From: an uncultured Bacteroidota bacterium
Lineage (GTDB): Bacteria; Bacteroidota; Bacteroidia; Flavobacteriales; Flavobacteriaceae
Direction of reading: 5' to 3'
Length of the DNA stretch: 47,926 bases
Assembly: GCA_902526165.1 (NCBI GenBank)
Contig: CABZKA010000012.1
Location: 1-47,926 of the forward strand
Made by a program: the position numbers and the translations under genes. Positions 9,477 to 16,511 of the stretch are shown here, piece after piece (the stretch's first letter is position 1; each line of letters opens with the position of its first letter). The notes beneath the pieces were generated by a model, which saw nothing but the letters and a program-made list of their open reading frames with translations, was not told the origin of the DNA and did not search any database.

Positions 9477-10190
9477 CTAATTGAAAGATCCGTAGTCTTT
9501 TAGTATTGTTAAACTGTAGTGGTTAAGGATTTTGGTTTCTCCTTTTGTTTGATGATATTCAGTCCATTCATCTACGTTTTTTTCACCATCTACCTTGGAT
9601 TGCATTAACTGATTCAAGTTATTTGCACCAAGTGCGACCCAATGTGTAGCTGCTCCATCTCTATTAACACCCATAGGAGTACCAACATCATATGTACCAT
9701 AGACAACCATTCCACCGTTTGCTGAATCCTTCGTGTCATCTATAAGCTTCGAAAATGCTGCCAACCATTGAGTTGGATTAGAAACCTCAAGATCATAAAT
9801 TTGTATGTAGGGCTTTGTTACAGGATTTACCCCATTCGAGCCTAGAATTCTTCCAGAGTATCTTGGACCCCTTTTATCAATATGAGGATTAGTTTTATCT
9901 CTGAAATCAGCCCAATCCTCAGGCGTCTTTGGTTCAGATATTGACCATTTACCAAGCTCACCAAATCTTACTACTCTATGTGTGCCGTCTACATTTCCTC
10001 TGTCCATTCTTTCTAAATACAAACCACCAGATTCAAACTCAACGTTTCCCCAAAATTCATCATAGGCTTCAGCAATTGATCCCTGACTTCCTTGCTTCAC
10101 ATCAAAGTAATAAACTGAAAATGATGGTGTTTGTGAAAAAGATACCGTAAGAAATAAACTAAATAAAGATATTAATATTGTATTCTTCAT
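9477..10190 (-). CDS. Secreted protein of unknown function, dimeric alpha/beta-barrel-like
   Basis: Starts at ATG with a signal peptide (MKNTILISLFSLFLTVSFSQ). The mature protein of about 217 residues has repeated aromatic beta-strand/helix patterns (YYFDVKQGSQGSIAEAYDEF; WLAAFSKLIDDTKDS; THWVALGANNLNQLMQ). Two similar halves resemble proteins of the EthD/antibiotic-monooxygenase fold, but I cannot name a family. It stands alone, with its own terminator downstream. A possible promoter upstream has TTG, then 20 bases, then TATCTTAT. Divergent from the NTF2-like lipoprotein pair. Function unknown. Confidence 0.7.
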   Translation of the reverse strand: MKNTILISLFSLFLTVSFSQTPSFSVYYFDVKQGSQGSIAEAYDEFWGNVEFESGGLYLERMDRGNVDGTHRVVRFGELGKWSISEPKTPEDWADFRDKTNPHIDKRGPRYSGRILGSNGVNPVTKPYIQIYDLEVSNPTQWLAAFSKLIDDTKDSANGGMVVYGTYDVGTPMGVNRDGAATHWVALGANNLNQLMQSKVDGEKNVDEWTEYHQTKGETKILNHYSLTILKDYGSFN

Positions 10191-10344
10191 ATTCTGAATT
10201 TTAAATTATTACTATAAGATAATTATTACATTCTCAATTTTCAATATTTATTATTATTAGATCATTAATTTTAATTAAAATTAAATTTTTCGCAATCTGA
10301 GGGTTGTTTATTTACACTATTTTTAAAATAAATAATTAATAAAT

Positions 10345-10863
10345 ATGAAAAAACTAAACATTAAATATTTTACAATAATAACAGCTATGTTTCTTATTAG
10401 TTGTGAATCACCCACTGTTGGATATAATACCTATGAAAGAGCTAAAGACTTTAAATTTTCTTTAGGATCTGAAGAGAGCATTGAAGTTGCAATGAATTTT
10501 GATAAAGCTTGGGGCGATCGTGATTTTGAAACAATGACTGAATTGGCCTCTGATTCAATTAAGTTTTCCTTTTTTAATGGAGTTGAAAGAGATTTAGACT
10601 TTGTCAAAGATTTAGCTCTTAGACAAGATTCTATTAGAGAAGCTAATGGTTCATCAGTTGAAGCTGATTTGAAGCATGTATACTCTGTTGTTTTAAATCC
10701 TGAAAGTGGCTTTGATTTTGTTCAATCAGCCGTTGTTTATACAGCTACTGATTCAGTCGGTAATATCAATAAGTGGAGAGTTTTTGAACGATTTGCAGTC
10801 AAAGATGGCAAAGTTCAAAGATTTGGAGGAGCATGGCAAGATATTCCTGAAGAAACCGAGTAA
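10345..10863 (+). CDS. NTF2/SnoaL-like lipoprotein, first of a tandem pair
   Basis: Lipoprotein signal with lipobox FLISC near residue 20, so anchored to a membrane. The mature part reads as a single NTF2-like cone (VAMNFDKAWGDRDFETMTELASDSIKF ... RVFERFAVKDGKVQRFGG), a fold used both by small enzymes and by ligand-binding proteins. No catalytic residues could be assigned. The next gene, 10 bases downstream, encodes a second lipoprotein of the same fold, so the pair likely arose by duplication and is cotranscribed up to the hairpin at 11397. Confidence 0.75.
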   Translation: MKKLNIKYFTIITAMFLISCESPTVGYNTYERAKDFKFSLGSEESIEVAMNFDKAWGDRDFETMTELASDSIKFSFFNGVERDLDFVKDLALRQDSIREANGSSVEADLKHVYSVVLNPESGFDFVQSAVVYTATDSVGNINKWRVFERFAVKDGKVQRFGGAWQDIPEETE

Positions 10864-10873
10864 ATTAAATAAT

Positions 10874-11380
10874 ATGAAAAACTCAATTTTAATAACGTTT
10901 ATTTTCGCTTTGTTTTTTACATCGTGTGGTGATATTCCCTTTGATACATCTGAAAGAGGAGGTTTGATGATGGCAACGGACGATAAAACAATAATCATTG
11001 AAAGCCTCGCAAAGGCATATACAGAAGGAAATTTCGATATGGCCAAAGATTATTTCGCAGAGGATGGTGTTCATTATGTCAATAATGATGAATATACCAA
11101 TGATGAGATCATAGCTGGATATAACTTTCACTCATTGCTTTATGATGAAATGGAGCATTTAACTCCATGGGTGACTACTATGTATTATAATGATGGTAGT
11201 ATTTACACAAACCAATGGGCTGAATGGACTGGAAAATCTAAAATTACAGGCGAAGTTCAGACAAACAACTTCCACTGTTGGTGGAAGTGGGAGGGAGATA
11301 AAATCGTTTCTACTGCTTGCTATTTCGATACAACAGATATAGACAAGGAAACTGCCCTTTATGCAGAGCAGAGTCAGTAA
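10874..11380 (+). CDS. NTF2/SnoaL-like lipoprotein, second of a tandem pair
   Basis: The in-frame opening extends further left into the previous gene, but the ATG at 10874 starts a good lipoprotein signal (MKNSILITFIFALFFTSC), so I use it. The 168-residue product has the NTF2-like pattern LAKAYTEGNFDMAKDYFAEDGVHY near residues 45-70 and a C-terminal strand rich in Trp (FHCWWKWEGDKIVS). Similar in size, signal and fold to the gene upstream but clearly diverged. Cellular role unknown; a membrane-anchored small-ligand binding or hydrolytic function is possible. Confidence 0.75.
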   Translation: MKNSILITFIFALFFTSCGDIPFDTSERGGLMMATDDKTIIIESLAKAYTEGNFDMAKDYFAEDGVHYVNNDEYTNDEIIAGYNFHSLLYDEMEHLTPWVTTMYYNDGSIYTNQWAEWTGKSKITGEVQTNNFHCWWKWEGDKIVSTACYFDTTDIDKETALYAEQSQ

Positions 11381-11396
11381 AATTTTTTACTTAAAT

Positions 11397-11434
11397 AAAA
11401 AAGGGAAATCTAAATTAAGAGTTTCCCTTTTTTT
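11397..11434 (+). terminator. Strong bidirectional terminator
   Basis: AAAAAAGGGAAA pairs with TTTCCCTTTTTT around a 13-base loop. It follows the plus-strand lipoprotein pair and faces the convergent propeller gene, so it can stop both. Its GGGAA/TTCCC core and its position next to a tRNA-Arg-like sequence resemble the hairpin at 15683. Confidence 0.85.
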
Positions 11435-11440
11435 ATGAAT

Positions 11441-11480
11441 CTGGCAAATTTCAAACTTGCAACTTTTGAGTCGTAATCAG
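11441..11480 (-). pseudogene. Decayed 3' portion of a tRNA-Arg(ACG) gene
   Basis: Aligned by eye to the intact tRNA at 15722-15795 in the same orientation, about 34 of 42 columns match. The match covers the anticodon loop (TTACG), the 3' side of the anticodon stem, the variable loop and the T arm. The T stem still folds (GCAAG with TTTGC around TTTGAAA), although four of its bases differ from the intact copy. The 5' half and acceptor stem are missing. On the minus strand the fragment begins a few bases after the stop codon of the propeller gene, which looks like a recombination joint. Confidence 0.65.
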
Positions 11481-11485
11481 TGATT

Positions 11486-12574
11486 TTATAAATTTTCTTG
11501 TTTCCAAAATGCTATTCCACCTGCTTGTTTTCCAACCTCAACAGAGCTTATAAGCTCATAATTTTCTAAACTTATTACATCAACAATTCCTGGTTCTCCG
11601 CCAATTCCTTCAACAGAGATAAATGCATATTTACTATCTGATGATATAGCTATTCCATGTGAAACACTAGTGGTATTTTTAATTTCTCTCAAAAGTTTTT
11701 TATCCTCCAGGCTCCAAATAGCTGTTTTTCCTTCACTTTTAATAGTACCAATCAGTAATTTAGCATCTGGAGATATTTCTAAATTGTAAGGGCCTTTTCC
11801 TGTATTAAATCTATCAGAAACTTTCCACTGATCTAAATCAACTTCAATTACTTCATCAGAACCATTTCCAGCTATATATGCTAAATTCTTATTGGGATGC
11901 GGAATAACCCATGTTGGTTTAACCATCGAATGTTTCATGCCATCCATTGATTTCATGTCATCCATTGAATGTTTCATACCATTCTTTTTCATCATTTTAT
12001 TTTCAAGATCTAAGGTTCTACTAACCTCAAGATCGAGTGCATCAACCTCGAATAATTCACCTGACATCATAGCAACCGAATATTGAAATAAGCCATCTGG
12101 GGAAATTCTAGATCCATGAGGCATAGATCCTGTTGTTATTGTTGTAATTTCAGTCATTGTTACTGGGTCAACAACAGACACAGTCGAAGGTTTCATGCTT
12201 CCATGAAGATTAAAATTTACACAATATAGAAATCCAGTTGTGTTTGAAACTTGCATTGACGCAGGAAATAAACCCAGTGTCGTTTCACCTAAAATTTCAT
12301 TGCTTTCAGTTGAGTATTTAACTAATTTACCAAAGGGGTTGCCGTGAGCTAACGAAAGGTACCAAAACTTACCGTTTGGATCTACTGTAATTCCGTGCGG
12401 ACCTTCAATTTCAGTAGGGTAAGTTCCAACTGTAATTCTTTCAAGCTCATTAATCTCATTGTTTTGAAATTTTAGTAGTGAAACTGTATCATCTGATTCA
12501 GATGCAACGTATACGTAGTAACTTTGAGACATAACAAAATTACTGACTAAAAGAAATAAAATAAGTCTTACCAT
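11486..12574 (-). CDS. Secreted YncE/YVTN-type beta-propeller with a Met-rich loop
   Basis: A signal peptide (MVRLILFLLVSNFVMSQ) follows the ATG at 12574; a TTG two codons earlier is less likely. Repeated blades of about 45 residues (VDPNGKFWYLSLAHG; ISPDGLFQYSVAMMSG; IPHPNKNLAYIAGNGS; ISPDAKLLIGTIKSEG) mark a seven-bladed propeller of the YVTN/40-residue type. Between two blades, residues about 190-218 form an insertion with eight Met and two His in motifs such as KHSMDDMKSMDGMKHSM, resembling Cu(I)-binding Met loops of periplasmic copper proteins. It lies 16 bases downstream of the LVIVD-repeat gene and is probably cotranscribed with it. Role unknown; copper binding is inference. Confidence 0.82.
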   Translation of the reverse strand: MVRLILFLLVSNFVMSQSYYVYVASESDDTVSLLKFQNNEINELERITVGTYPTEIEGPHGITVDPNGKFWYLSLAHGNPFGKLVKYSTESNEILGETTLGLFPASMQVSNTTGFLYCVNFNLHGSMKPSTVSVVDPVTMTEITTITTGSMPHGSRISPDGLFQYSVAMMSGELFEVDALDLEVSRTLDLENKMMKKNGMKHSMDDMKSMDGMKHSMVKPTWVIPHPNKNLAYIAGNGSDEVIEVDLDQWKVSDRFNTGKGPYNLEISPDAKLLIGTIKSEGKTAIWSLEDKKLLREIKNTTSVSHGIAISSDSKYAFISVEGIGGEPGIVDVISLENYELISSVEVGKQAGGIAFWKQENL

Positions 12575-12590
12575 GTTCAATTGTTAGTAA

Positions 12591-14630
12591 TTAGTCCACA
12601 TATTGATTGGTCATTGAATTATTTGGTTTAAGCTCAGAAACTTTAGCTACACCAATTCCTGTATTGAAGTCAGAATAAAAAACGTGACCCTTGTATAGTT
12701 GAGCACCCCAAACCATAGTGTCATTCGGAATATATCCATCCGCTGTTCCAGTTAAAATATATCCGATTTCTCTTCCTTGTTTATATAGATCACCAAGCAA
12801 GTCTCCACTAATATCAACTATTCTGACTCCCCCAGTATACATACCAACGTATAAAATATCATTATCAATCCAATAATTATGTGATCCATGACCTGGCAGT
12901 TCATATCGAGCAATCTCCATAGGATTTTTAACATCTGAAAAATCAACAAAATGTAAAAATCCAGCAGTTTCGTTTGTTCCATTTGGATTTACACCATTAG
13001 GAAAAATTTCATCTCCCATAACGGCATAAAACTTACCAGTCGATTTACTTTTAAATGGAAATGTTGCGTGGTTCGCTCCACTGTCATATGTGTAGTTTCC
13101 AAAAGCAACAGGGTTTGAGGGTGTTCCTCCAGCAATTCCATTTCCAACATCAACTAGGTAAACTCCATCTCTCCAGTTTGAAGAATATGCTATGCCATCT
13201 TCAACCCAAACATCATGGATAGCTTGACCTTCTTTACCTAATTCGAACATTCCAACTTCAACTGGATTTGTTGGATCTTCAATATTTAAAATGTAATATT
13301 TTTGACCTGCGCTAAGTGCGTAAACATGCTTTTCATCAATAAAAAGATTATGAACTCCGCCTGTCAAGTTCTTAGTATATTCTTTAATTATATTTACATC
13401 GTAGGGGTTTGTAACATCAATTATAATAATTCCATTTTTTCTGTTCGAGGCACCTTCTCTACTAATTATTGCAATTTTTCCGTCGGGAGAAACTTTAACA
13501 TCATTGACTGTTCTGGCATCGACTTGAACACTATCAATCTTTTTAATGTTAGATGGATCAGTAACATCCCAGAAATATGCTGTCCCATCTGCGCCCCATG
13601 TTCCTGTTACAGCATAATCTCTTTTATCTACTCCCTCAAAAACCCAAAAATCTGATGTGTGTTTATCATTTACAGATCCTGCTCCTATTTTTTTTACTTC
13701 TCTTTGAACTTTTCTCTGAAAAACATTAATTATTTTTGATTTTGAAGTATTTCCAAATGAAGCTGTTAAAATATATTTTCCAGCTACGTCACCTACAAAC
13801 CTACCATCTTGTAGAATTAATCCAGATGCAGAATTGCTCTTATCAAAAGATTTCCCTGTAAATGAATACTTAATTTTAATATCACTAATAAGATTACCTC
13901 TTTTATCATATGCATCAGCTTTTAAATTTACTACATCTCCTGTTCTAACTTCTTCAGGTTTTTGTAAGCTCAAGTTAATATTAGCAACAGGATTTTTTTC
14001 AATACTTATTGTCCTTGATGACTTAATTCCATCAAAAACAACAGTAATAGTTGCTGATCCAGATTCTAAAGCTAAAACATTGTTGGAATCATCAATATTT
14101 AATTTATTATTGGATGAGTTAATTGAAAATTCCAAATTGGAAAAATATCTTTCCGCATTATCAGATTTCCAATAGTCAATATCTCTAACAACATCCATTT
14201 GATCAGTAATTTTATATGATAAAGGAATATAAGTGTTCGTATATATAGACTCATCTCCAGTAATTATGTCTATGCTTTTAACTTTCGGGTAATTTATTGT
14301 GACATTGAATGTTCTTCTTATACTTTTTCCGCTTCCATAGCAAATTGCAACAACTTCATGATAACCTGGCTCAACAGCCTTTATTGTTCCATTAGCTCTA
14401 TTATATTCTATTGCTTTTCCATTCATATTGAAAGCACCTTTTTTATAATAGTAATACTGCCTTTCACAATCATACTTTTTTCCCTCATTATCAACTGAGT
14501 ATGTAATTGGTTTATAAATTTGACCAATATCTAACTTTAATTCATCCAAATCAGATATTACACTTTTTTCTTGCGCAACTACTGTTGTTATAAATAAGGA
14601 TAGAATAAGTATTAAAAACCTGTTTTTCAT
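12591..14630 (-). CDS. Secreted protein with Ig-like domains and LVIVD-repeat propeller
   Basis: A signal peptide (MKNRFLILILSLFITTVVAQ) is followed by two or three bacterial Ig-like (Big) domains to about residue 310 (VTINYPKVKSIDI; GSATITVVFDG; GKYILTASFG). From about residue 320 come LVIVD-type repeats (AYFWDVTDPSNIKKIDSV; GIIIIDVTNPYDVNIIKEY; YYILNIEDPTNPVEVGMF; DGVYLVDVG; GGVRIVDISG), which form a beta-propeller in extracellular proteins. No transmembrane segment or T9SS tail was seen. It heads a two-gene unit with the Met-loop propeller. The binding partner is unknown. A hairpin with flanking A and T runs lies 33 bases upstream of its start. Confidence 0.82.
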   Translation of the reverse strand: MKNRFLILILSLFITTVVAQEKSVISDLDELKLDIGQIYKPITYSVDNEGKKYDCERQYYYYKKGAFNMNGKAIEYNRANGTIKAVEPGYHEVVAICYGSGKSIRRTFNVTINYPKVKSIDIITGDESIYTNTYIPLSYKITDQMDVVRDIDYWKSDNAERYFSNLEFSINSSNNKLNIDDSNNVLALESGSATITVVFDGIKSSRTISIEKNPVANINLSLQKPEEVRTGDVVNLKADAYDKRGNLISDIKIKYSFTGKSFDKSNSASGLILQDGRFVGDVAGKYILTASFGNTSKSKIINVFQRKVQREVKKIGAGSVNDKHTSDFWVFEGVDKRDYAVTGTWGADGTAYFWDVTDPSNIKKIDSVQVDARTVNDVKVSPDGKIAIISREGASNRKNGIIIIDVTNPYDVNIIKEYTKNLTGGVHNLFIDEKHVYALSAGQKYYILNIEDPTNPVEVGMFELGKEGQAIHDVWVEDGIAYSSNWRDGVYLVDVGNGIAGGTPSNPVAFGNYTYDSGANHATFPFKSKSTGKFYAVMGDEIFPNGVNPNGTNETAGFLHFVDFSDVKNPMEIARYELPGHGSHNYWIDNDILYVGMYTGGVRIVDISGDLLGDLYKQGREIGYILTGTADGYIPNDTMVWGAQLYKGHVFYSDFNTGIGVAKVSELKPNNSMTNQYVD

Positions 14631-14662
14631 TTCAATTAAATTAATTTATTAATATAAATAAT

Positions 14663-14699
14663 AAAAAAAAGGGAATCAAGTACGATTCCCCATTTTTTT
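14663..14699. terminator. Orphan bidirectional terminator or attenuator in a divergent gap
   Basis: GGGAATC (14671-14677) pairs perfectly with GATTCCC (14684-14690) around a 6-base loop. Eight A's precede it and seven T's follow. It sits between divergent genes (12591-14630 on minus, 14840-15589 on plus), where no gene ends. It may attenuate the propeller operon, or be left over from a lost gene. Confidence 0.65.
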
Positions 14700-14839
14700 G
14701 AGCTAAAAGAAAATTATTTAACTATAATTTATTAATAAAAGTGATTAAAAAATATCATATCCATAAAACATATATTTTTTCAAATCTTTTGCTTTTAAAA
14801 GAGCAGATTACTAGATACTTTTATATCAAATAATTCAGG

Positions 14840-15589
14840 ATGAAAAAACTATTTACACTTTTAGCATTAACTATCGGATTTAGTATGAATGCACAAATGA
14901 GCGACAATAGCAGTGGCACAACAGCAAGTGGAACTGCTGCTACAGCAATGGGATATCTAACAACAGCAAGTGGAACTGCTTCTACAGCAATGGGATATAG
15001 CACAACAGCAAGTGGAGATGTTTCTACATCAATGGGATATAGCACAACAGCAAGTGGAAATGAGTCTACAGCAATGGGAAGAAGCACAACAGCAAGTGAT
15101 TTTGGTTCTTTAGTAATCGGACAATACAATTCTTCAGGTTCTTCTGTTACAAATAACGCCACTTCATTTAATACAGCAAACACAGCTTTTGTGATTGGAA
15201 ATGGTACAAATTCCTCAAACAAATCGGATGCTTTTAAAGTAATGTTTAATGGAGATGCTACGGTTAGTAACGATTTAACAGTAAGTGGAGATGTAGTGAT
15301 TTCATCCGATGCAAGATTAAAGTCAAACATAGTATCTCTTGGTTCTACACTTCCTAAACTATTACAAATAGATGGTAAGTCCTATGAGATGAAAGGCAAA
15401 CAAAAAATAGGCGTACTTGCACAAGAGATAAAGGAAGTATTTCCTGAACTTGTAAGTAAAGATGACAATGAAATGTTAGCAGTAAACTATCAAGGATTAG
15501 TGCCTGTACTTATTAATGCATTGAAAGAGCAACAAAGCGAAATAGATGAACTAAAAGAGATGGTTCAATCATTAGTTTCAAAAGAATAA
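14840..15589 (+). CDS. Secreted YadA-head-repeat protein with S74 self-cleaving chaperone domain
   Basis: Signal peptide (MKKLFTLLALTIGFSMNAQ), then four 14-residue repeats (ASGTASTAMGYSTT type) like the trimeric YadA/Hep_Hag head. A spacer follows, and then from about residue 150 a C-terminal S74 domain: SSDARLKSNI, KQKIGVLAQEIKEVFPELV, NYQGLVPVLINALKEQ and a short terminal coiled coil. In endosialidase and phage tail fibres this domain trimerises the stalk and cuts itself off with a Ser-Lys dyad; the Ser and Lys are present here. A phage-type stalk on a secreted signal suggests a small trimeric surface fibre. Divergent from the propeller operon and next to tRNA-Arg. Its phage or host origin is unresolved. 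Confidence 0.85.
   Translation: MKKLFTLLALTIGFSMNAQMSDNSSGTTASGTAATAMGYLTTASGTASTAMGYSTTASGDVSTSMGYSTTASGNESTAMGRSTTASDFGSLVIGQYNSSGSSVTNNATSFNTANTAFVIGNGTNSSNKSDAFKVMFNGDATVSNDLTVSGDVVISSDARLKSNIVSLGSTLPKLLQIDGKSYEMKGKQKIGVLAQEIKEVFPELVSKDDNEMLAVNYQGLVPVLINALKEQQSEIDELKEMVQSLVSKE
14924..15091 (+). repeat. Four tandem 42-base repeats within the S74 protein gene
   Basis: Units begin at 14924, 14966, 15008 and 15050. Each encodes a 14-residue YadA-head repeat starting ASG and ending TT. A fifth, degenerate unit (ASDFGSLVIG) follows. Near-identical codons between units 1-4 (GCAAGTGGA, ATGGGATATAGCACAACA) suggest recent slippage or unequal crossing-over, so copy number probably varies between strains. 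Confidence 0.9.
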
Positions 15590-15682
15590 ACAATATACTT
15601 CGTGGAGATAAAAGTAAGTGTATAATAAATTAAGAATATTTAAAGAAAATCAGTCAAAGTAGTGTACGATATAGTGTACAAT

Positions 15683-15716
15683 AAAAAAAGGGAACAAACA
15701 TATTTTGTCTATTCCC
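15683..15716 (-). terminator. Terminator of the tRNA-Arg transcript
   Basis: On the minus strand GGGAA and TTCCC pair, with an inner ACAAA/TTTGT, and a run of seven T's follows. It begins about six bases after the tRNA 3' end. On the plus strand the T-run is weak, but the hairpin may still help end transcription of the S74 gene. Confidence 0.75.
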
Positions 15717-15721
15717 TCTTG

Positions 15722-15795
15722 TGACCTCGGCAGGATTCAAACCTGCAACCTTCTGAGCCGTAATCAGATGCACTATTCAGTTATGCTACGAGGCC
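15722..15795 (-). tRNA. tRNA-Arg (anticodon ACG)
   Basis: Complete cloverleaf of 74 bases. The acceptor is GGCCTCG/CGAGGTC with one G-U pair and discriminator A. The D stem is GCAT/GTGC, the anticodon stem TCTGA/TCAGA with loop TTACGGC, and the T stem GCAGG/CCTGC. CCA is not encoded. The A34 of ACG would be read as inosine after TadA editing, decoding CGN codons. Oddity: the D loop has A instead of G at position 19 and the T loop has T instead of C at 56, so the conserved G19-C56 tertiary pair is replaced by A19-U56. Confidence 0.93.
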
Positions 15796-15890
15796 TTATA
15801 TCTGTTAAATACTAAATAGTACAGTTGTTAAAAAAGCATTGTATACGACCTATTATGCGACATCCTTTGCTTTTGTACTATTTATATGCA

Positions 15891-15922
15891 AATTTATTAC
15901 ATTTATAACAATGAAAAAACTA
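15891..15922 (+). repeat. 32-base leader/start-codon repeat, copy 1
   Basis: Identical over 32 bases to 17535-17566. It spans the last 20 bases of the leader (ending ATTTATAACA) and the first codons ATGAAAAAACTA of the secreted-protein gene at 15911. Similarity fades upstream into related TTTATAT-rich sequence. The second copy drives a mini-cistron rather than a full gene, which implies a copied expression leader. Confidence 0.85.
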
Positions 15923-16249
15923 ACCTTATTATTGTTACTTGTTCCAATACTTTCTTTTGGGCAAGATCTCGAAGTTCAATGGTTTGCTAACGACCAAAGA
16001 GATGAGACTATTAAAACCGTTTTTATAACAGATGAGAATGGAACAGAAAAAGTCAAAGACTTTGAAGCAAAAAGCAGTATAGATCTAATTAAAAAGTTTG
16101 AAGCAAAGGGATATGAAGTTTATGAAATTAACACCGTTGTATTTCAACAAGCTTACGTGATAAAATATATTATTTGGTTTAGAGAAGTGAATGAAAACCC
16201 AACACAAAATATAATTGACGGAGTAAAAGAACTCATTAAGAAAAAATGA
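15911..16249 (+). CDS. Small secreted protein, unknown function
   Basis: The open frame extends upstream, but the ATG at 15911 starts a clean signal peptide (MKKLTLLLLLVPILSFGQ) and lies in the duplicated leader, so I use it. The mature part of about 94 residues is alpha/beta (VQWFANDQRDETIKTVFITDENG; SSIDLIKKFEAKGYEVYEIN; AYVIKYIIWFRE; IIDGVKELIKKK) with no known motif. Its TGA stop overlaps the ATG of the following mini-cistron (ATGA). It is the first gene of an array of tiny genes after the tRNA. Confidence 0.65.
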   Translation: MKKLTLLLLLVPILSFGQDLEVQWFANDQRDETIKTVFITDENGTEKVKDFEAKSSIDLIKKFEAKGYEVYEINTVVFQQAYVIKYIIWFREVNENPTQNIIDGVKELIKKK

Positions 16250-16269
16250 AAAAACTAATTCTACTATGA
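16246..16269 (+). CDS. Mini-cistron encoding MKKLILL, coupled on both sides
   Basis: Eight codons. The ATG overlaps the stop of the upstream gene (ATGA) and its own TGA overlaps the ATG of the next gene (ATGA at 16266). The peptide copies the start of a signal peptide but ends there. It may work as a translational re-initiation leader rather than as a peptide. One of four near-identical instances. Confidence 0.45.
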   Translation: MKKLILL

Positions 16270-16511
16270 ATATTGAAGTAAAAATTGGTATGTTAATTTT
16301 GTGGGTTCTTTATACTGTTGGTCTTACAGTTGGTGCAATTATAGGTATTAAGTATGGTCTATTTAGAAATCCATTTAAAGACAAGTGGGGAAGATGGAAA
16401 GATGATGTCTCAAGGAAAGAACAAATTATTTGGAATTTTTTTATTATTACTGGGGGTATACTATTAGCAAATATATTAGCTCCTTTCTTTTTCAATTTAT
16501 GGAAAAACTAA
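16266..16511 (+). CDS. Small two-segment membrane protein, unknown function
   Basis: 81 residues with two transmembrane segments (about 8-28, LILWVLYTVGLTVGAIIGI; about 56-76, FFIITGGILLANILAPFFF). A basic, Trp-containing loop (NPFKDKWGRWKDDVSRKEQ) lies between them. No recognised family. The ATG overlaps the stop of the preceding mini-cistron, so it is probably translated by re-initiation. Its own 3' end overlaps the next mini-cistron at 16499. Confidence 0.6.
   Translation: MNIEVKIGMLILWVLYTVGLTVGAIIGIKYGLFRNPFKDKWGRWKDDVSRKEQIIWNFFIITGGILLANILAPFFFNLWKN

Noticed and set aside
10706-10873. Upstream extension of the second NTF2-like lipoprotein
   Set aside because: This part lies inside the first lipoprotein gene in another frame. 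The ATG at 10874 begins a proper lipoprotein signal.
13302-14175. Plus-strand frames of 113-117 codons inside the LVIVD propeller gene
   Set aside because: Antisense shadows of a gene with a signal peptide and repeat domains.
14924-15133. CRISPR-like array
   Set aside because: The 42-base units are tandem without spacers and are in frame within a protein; they are YadA-head repeats.
14821-15330. Minus-strand frame of 169 codons opposite the S74 protein gene
   Set aside because: It is the antisense reading of the 42-base repeats and is merely repetitive (PLAVV-type runs). The plus strand has the signal peptide and recognisable domains.
15659-15682. Direct repeat TAGTGTAC(G/A)A before the tRNA terminator
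   Set aside because: Only two short copies in AT-rich sequence; no evidence of an operator or att site.
11397-15795. Complete integrated phage or integrative element
   Set aside because: No integrase, recombinase, portal, capsid or mobilisation gene is present. Only tRNA scars and one fibre-like protein hint at a past element.
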